From Nocardia carnea (lineage in GTDB: Bacteria > Actinomycetota > Actinomycetes > Mycobacteriales > Mycobacteriaceae), in NCBI RefSeq assembly GCF_029869215.1, contig NZ_JARWPM010000302.1:1-64000 (forward strand): 64,000 nucleotides of DNA, in the 5' to 3' direction. The position numbers were made by a program, and so were the translations under genes. The notes under the pieces are model-generated. The model was not told where the DNA came from and searched no databases. It was given only the letters and a program-made list of their open reading frames with translations. How positions within the stretch are numbered: the stretch's first letter is position 1; the number at the start of each line of letters is the position of its first letter. Positions 27,101 through 33,100 of this stretch are shown here, one piece after another.

Positions 27101-30100
27101 GCGAGGCGGATGGTGGCAGGGTTTCCCCGGACGAGGAGCCCATACCGCAGACGTTCGTGCGTGGGGACAAGACCGCCGATTATCCCCCGGAGCTGGTGTA
27201 CGGAACGCCCGCTGGAGCCGCCGAATGGCTGTGGGAAAACTACCGGTTCGCGCTGACCGGGATCCGCCATGACGGTGTCGATCGTGATGTGGTTCTCGAT
27301 ATCGCCCGTGCGCTGCACGCCGCGTTCGCCGAAGGGTATGTGCCGCGCGGGGGTATCGGCGTTCGCTATTCCGACGGTGCACGACCATCGCTCGGCAATG
27401 TGGTCGACGATCATATCCGGCCGGGACGAGGAGCTGGGGCGACCAACGTCGTCGATCCGCGAGACGTGTTGTCTCCGCCGCTCGATGCCGAGGAGGGCGA
27501 CACCGGATTCGATCTGGGGTCACATGCCCGGCCCGGATTCGTCTTGGTGGGCCGTCATATCGGGCGAATCCAGGCCGGCAAGCTGAGCCGAAAGGCGTTG
27601 GCCGCGTTGCGGGAGCGTCTGTTCGACTTGTTCGTCGAAGAGACCGGCCGTGGACTTCCCGCCGGAGTCGCTCGCCCTTCTGGCTACCTCGATCACGAGT
27701 TCGTCGTGTGGATCGAGCGGGTATTGGGCGGCTCTTGTCTGCGGGCCGACGGGACGTTGGATCCGTACAAAGCCGCGGTGGCGGGCTGCGCCGAAGTTTT
27801 CGCGGAGGGGCGCGAGAGATCATCGGCCGCGGCGCGACTGATCCACGATGCCGTGCTCGAGTACACAGGGCCGCTCCGATCCCGGAGGCCGAATACGGGC
27901 AATGCCGTCGAGTCGCCGGTATCCGCGGGTGGTCGTCGTGATCGGAACAAAGCGGCCGAACGAACTGGGGCCCTACCGAGTCGGCGTTACGACCAGATGG
28001 TCGACGAGTGGCGTCACGTGCTCGTGAAGCGGATTCGGAACGTGTCCCCGGCAGCGGACCTGGAGGGGCTGAGCTCCGCACAGCTGATTGCCTATGCCGA
28101 GCGGTTGGCGGAAGAATCGGCGGGCGACCCGGACGCAGGTCTCGATCGGGCTCGGCGACGCAAGTCTCAGGAGCAGCATCGCGAGCGGCTGCGCCTGCTC
28201 ATCGAGGCCACGGTGCGGTTCGCGGCCCTGTATACCGAAGAACCGGAATGGAAATCCGGTGAATTACCCGAACCGCAGGAATCCCGCGGCGAGGCCGCGA
28301 CGGTCAGCCGATATCTACCGAGGAGCCCGGGTCTACGCCGGGAACTGGCCGAGTGGAGTCGATACCAGCACCGGGTGTCCGGTCCGCGCATCCAGAGGGA
28401 GGACGCGCTCGTCGCGCAGCTCCGCCGGATGTTCCCGGAGGCCGAACTGGCCGAGCTCGATTCCGAGGGATTGATATCCTACGCGAATAACGCGATCGAG
28501 GAGTGGATGCTCGATCCGGCGAGGGATAGCGATACGGCGCGGGCTCATGCACACCAGCTCACCGTGGCGAGCGACGAACTGGCGACCACGCTGGCCGAGG
28601 TGCAGACTTCGGCGCAACGGCTGGCCGAGGTGCAGAGTTCGGCGCAACGGCTTTCCGAGCTGACCAGGGCGGTACAGCGTGATCTGATGTTCGCCGAAGG
28701 TGCCCACCCGGTTGTGGCGGAGGGGGGCGAGGTTCCCGGTGTGTGGCGGTTCGATTCCGAACCACCACGGATCGTCGTACTCGGCGCGTCCTGGGAACCG
28801 GCCCTGGAATCGATGGGCTCCGAGCAGTGGCTGCAGTTGTGGCGCGAGGATGCGGTATTCCTGCATTGGAATATCGTTATCGACGCGCACGGTGTCGTGC
28901 AGGTGATCGAACACGGCACCATCGCGCATCCGTGGGAGGTTCCGGGCAATCGCACGGAACCGGTGTTCGTGGACGGCACCGGCGGTCACTCATCGGCCGG
29001 CTCCGAACCGCAGCCGGGGCCCGCAGATGCGGCGGGTGGGGAGCCGGACAGACAGCCGGCCGCGGCCGAGGAGATCCCGGCGGACGTGGGATCCGGGGCG
29101 GACGGCGCGCGGATCGATGGGCCGCGCATACCCCCTGCGGAGACACCCCCAAAAGCTGAAGGGGACGCCGGCCCGGCCGGCGTCCCCGGATCGCTCGCCC
29201 ACCCCTCCGAAACCGGAACTGCCGCGGTTGCCCGTCCCGTCATCGACCGGCCCCAGGGCGGTGACCCAGGTGATGGTCATGACGGTGAGCCCCATACCGC
29301 ATCGAATTCTCCCTATGGGGCGAGTGCCGGGATCGGCTGTCTTCCGGACGTTGCGCCCGGAGATCCGCAGGAGGCCCGGGCGCACCTGGACGGTCCGCGC
29401 CGTTCCGGCCCGCGGGATGTGCGGAATCGGCTGAGACGTGGTGGCCGTCATCCCCGGCGCAGCCGGCCTCGCGAACCCGATCCGGACGACAGCGACCCCC
29501 GGAAGCGGGCTGCCGGTCCGGCGAACCCTGCGCGCAGCGACGAACACACGGCGAATCGCCTCCGGCGAGAACTGGCGGGATGTTTGCCGGAGGGAGTCAC
29601 ACTCGACAATATCCGCGCCGGTGAGGGCCCACTGGACAAGGCCGATGCCACCAAGGTGGCAGGGGCCCGGTGCTGGGATGGTTGGTCGCCCGCGGAGAAG
29701 CGGATTCTGATGAGCGTGGATCCTGACCTCGTCGGCAATCTGCCCGGGGTGGAGGACGAAGCGCGCACCGACGCGAACGTGCGGGCGATGCAGCGGGACA
29801 GGGATGAACTCTCGCGATTGCTGGCGAGTACAGCGGGCACCCGGATGGAACGGCGGCGCTGGAGGCGGCTCCACGAAGAAATCGCCTGCCTATTGTCGGA
29901 TCTGGCCGTGTTCCTGGAAATCAAGCGAGATCCCGGGGCGGGTCTTCCGCTACCGGTGAGCGTGCGGTCGTATGTGCGGAGCGAGGATCGGGTACGGGCG
30001 GTGGTGCGGATCGGCAATGCGGAGGCCGACGCGATGTCCTACCTGGCGCTCACCGGGGAACTCGTCAGCGCCCTGAGATATGCGGCACTCCTCACCCGCG

Positions 30101-33100
30101 GGGCGATCGAGACGGCGCTCCCCGACGGGCGCAGTGTCCCGCTCCGCTCGGATCCCGACGCGGCAACGACGATCTGGTACGAGCCGTCGCGGTTTCTTCG
30201 ACCGCCGCATCTGCGCAGCGCCGCGGCGCTGGCCTGGGAAGTCGCCACCGGGGCGGGTGCCCGGACGGCCGGTGGGCCGCCGGCGAAGACCCCGGCCCGT
30301 ATCACCTTGTTCGGTGAACGCCAGCAGAACTGGGTGGTGCAGGCGGCGTGCCGGCTGCTCGATCGGACACCGGGCGTGCACTACAACAGGGCCGTGTTCC
30401 TCGGACCCGACTTGGCGTTCGAATCTGCGGCGCTGGTCGAGGACCCGGCGAAGATGTACCTTGCCGCTCCGGCCCGGGAAAAGCAGAGTACGGCCGGCTC
30501 GTTCGTCCTGCCTGCGCACCATTGCTTCGGCGACGGGACACTGTTCGAACGGCGGCAGACTCCGGCACTGGCGAACTTCATCCGGATCGTGCTCGGCCGC
30601 TACGACGAGGTCGTCGAGGCCGAACTGTCCTGGTTGCCGAAGCTGGGTGACTTCATCATCCCCGGTGACCTGCATCCGGTGCTACCGATACTGCGAATAC
30701 TGCCGACCGCGCTCGGCAAGCACTACCTCGCGACGTACGACGATCCGGCGGCGCCGGTTCCCCCGAGGCGTCACATGGAGCGGGCAGTGCAGGAATGGGA
30801 GCTGCTGGCGGTGGCGGTGAACGATTTCGCCTGTTGCGTCGGGCGGGATCTCCGATTCTTCGACGCACCCGGGCCCGAGGGAGTACTCGGTCTCGCGCTC
30901 GAGGAGGTGCTGGACGGCCGGTTGCGTGAATTCCGCTCGCTGGGCCACCTCGCCGACACGCTGCAAAGGTGGGGCAAGGGTGCCGCAGCGCTGGTGTTCG
31001 GCACCGATACCGGACAGGGGCACCCGCCGGCGGTTCTCGCCGTGCGTGCGGGAAAAGTCGCGATCAAGTACCCGCGGACGAGAACTTTCCGTGCATTCCG
31101 TCCCGAGGAGGGTCGTGATCACGAACCGGTGATTGCGGTTGCCTACGATCGGCACGGGGCACGTCATCCATTGCCGACACATCGATCGCTGATGCCCGGG
31201 CGGCGATTCTGTTCCGGAGCCGGACCGACGGCGGTCGGTGCCGGGAACGAGCGCGAGGGGGAGCCCGGCCGTACCGAGGTCGCGCCTGCGTCCACCGTGT
31301 TGCCAGGAAATACGCCGGCACCTGTGGACGAGGCGGAGCCCGAAAATGGTGCGTCCGCAGACTCGGTGGTGAGTTCGTCGCCCGCGGGCCCGGACCCGGA
31401 TGCCCTGCTGGACCAGCTCGCCGCGCAGCTCCCGGACGGAACTACCGTGGAAGATGTTGTATACGGGGCTGATTCGGGGCCGGAAGTGTACGTGGTGACC
31501 GCGGCGGTCCGAAAATGGTGGCGCTCGCTCGATGCCACCGAGCGAGCGTGTCTCATCGAGACCCGTGCGTGGGCGGTGGGGAATCTACCGGGGGTGCCGC
31601 TGGAGGTGCGGTGTGCGGCGAACAGCGCAGTGCTGAGGCGGGTGGCCGCAGCGGGGCCCGGTATGGCCGATGTCCGGCCTGGACAGCTCGAACGCTGGGC
31701 GCAGCGTATGGATTTTTCGTTCTTATCGGTTTTCCTCGAGCCGTCCTGTCAATGGCCCGATAGTGGCGTGGGAGTTGTCAAGTGCGTGCTGGCGGGGCGG
31801 CGCCCACGGGTCGTCGTGCAAGTCGGCCCGCTGGCGGCGGATAACCTGACCTGGTTCCGGCCGGGGCGCAATATGAACGGGTACGAGGCGATTCGCTCTG
31901 CGAACGCGCACAATAAAGCGACACGGGACGCCGTGGTTTCGGAGGACCGGCCCGTTCTGTTGGGGCCCGTCACACGGTCGGCGACGTTGGTGTGGCAGGA
32001 GTTGGCACCACACCGGGAATCGAACTATCGCCGACGCACGATCACAGCGAAGTTCCTGGTGAACGACATACTGGAGCACAACGCGGGCCTGCGAGCCGCG
32101 GGGTATTCATCGACGAATTACCTGTATGCCGCAGACGAACGGGTCCGTGACATGGAGGTAGCCCGGCAACTCCTGGAACAGTTGCGGCCGGACGCCTATC
32201 GGGCGGCCATTTATCTCGGCACGTCCGGACATGCACGAGGTCCCGGAATCGGAAAAGTAGTCGAGATTCCGGAACCGCGCCCGGCCGATGCCGGAGCGGT
32301 CGTTGCAGGTCTGCTCGACACGCCCGAGACCGCTGGACAAGCGATAACTCGCCACCCGGCGTCGGTTCCGGTGATTGCCCGGCGTTTCCTGCTCGCGTAT
32401 ATGCTGGCGAGATTCGGCTCGCAAGTCGGCCAGGATTTCCGGTTCGACCGCGAACCGGCCGATATAGGTGCTTCCGCTGCGGACCTCGAGGCCATCACCG
32501 GAGGCCGGTGGCGACGCTTCGAATCCGTGCGCGACCTGGTCGACAGTCTCTCGGCGCACCACCGCTCCACGGGTTCGAATGCCTGCGCGCTCGTTGTCAC
32601 ACCGGGCGGGAGCCCGGAGCAGATTCCGGTCTTGGTGACAGTGCGGCCCACCGGAGTATCGTTCTCGGACCGCCAGCTCGGAGTACCGGAGGGGCCGAGG
32701 CGCCTGGAAACGGGGCCGGTACTCGCATTGTGTGCCGTAGGTGGCCGGCTGCTCCATCCTGTGGCGGATTATTTGTCGGATGCCGACCCCGGCCAATACT
32801 TCGGGGCTGCTATGGTTTGGGTTCCTCCCACTCCCGGTGCCGGCGTGGTGTTCACCGCCGACGTGCTCGATTTCCGGAATCCCCCGGATTTCTGTGCCGG
32901 GCGGACGGTGCTTGACCGCGCCGAAATTCTCCGGGCGATTACCCGGCATTCCGGCCGGAAGAACAGAAACTTCGGTTACGCACTCACCACGATGGAAGCG
33001 GAGGTGTCTTCCGGAATTACGGCCGCCGAGCAGCAGATGGCCGGGGCGGTCGCGGAGTTGTTCGGAATCCAGCTGGGATTCTGCGAGGCGAATCCGGCCG

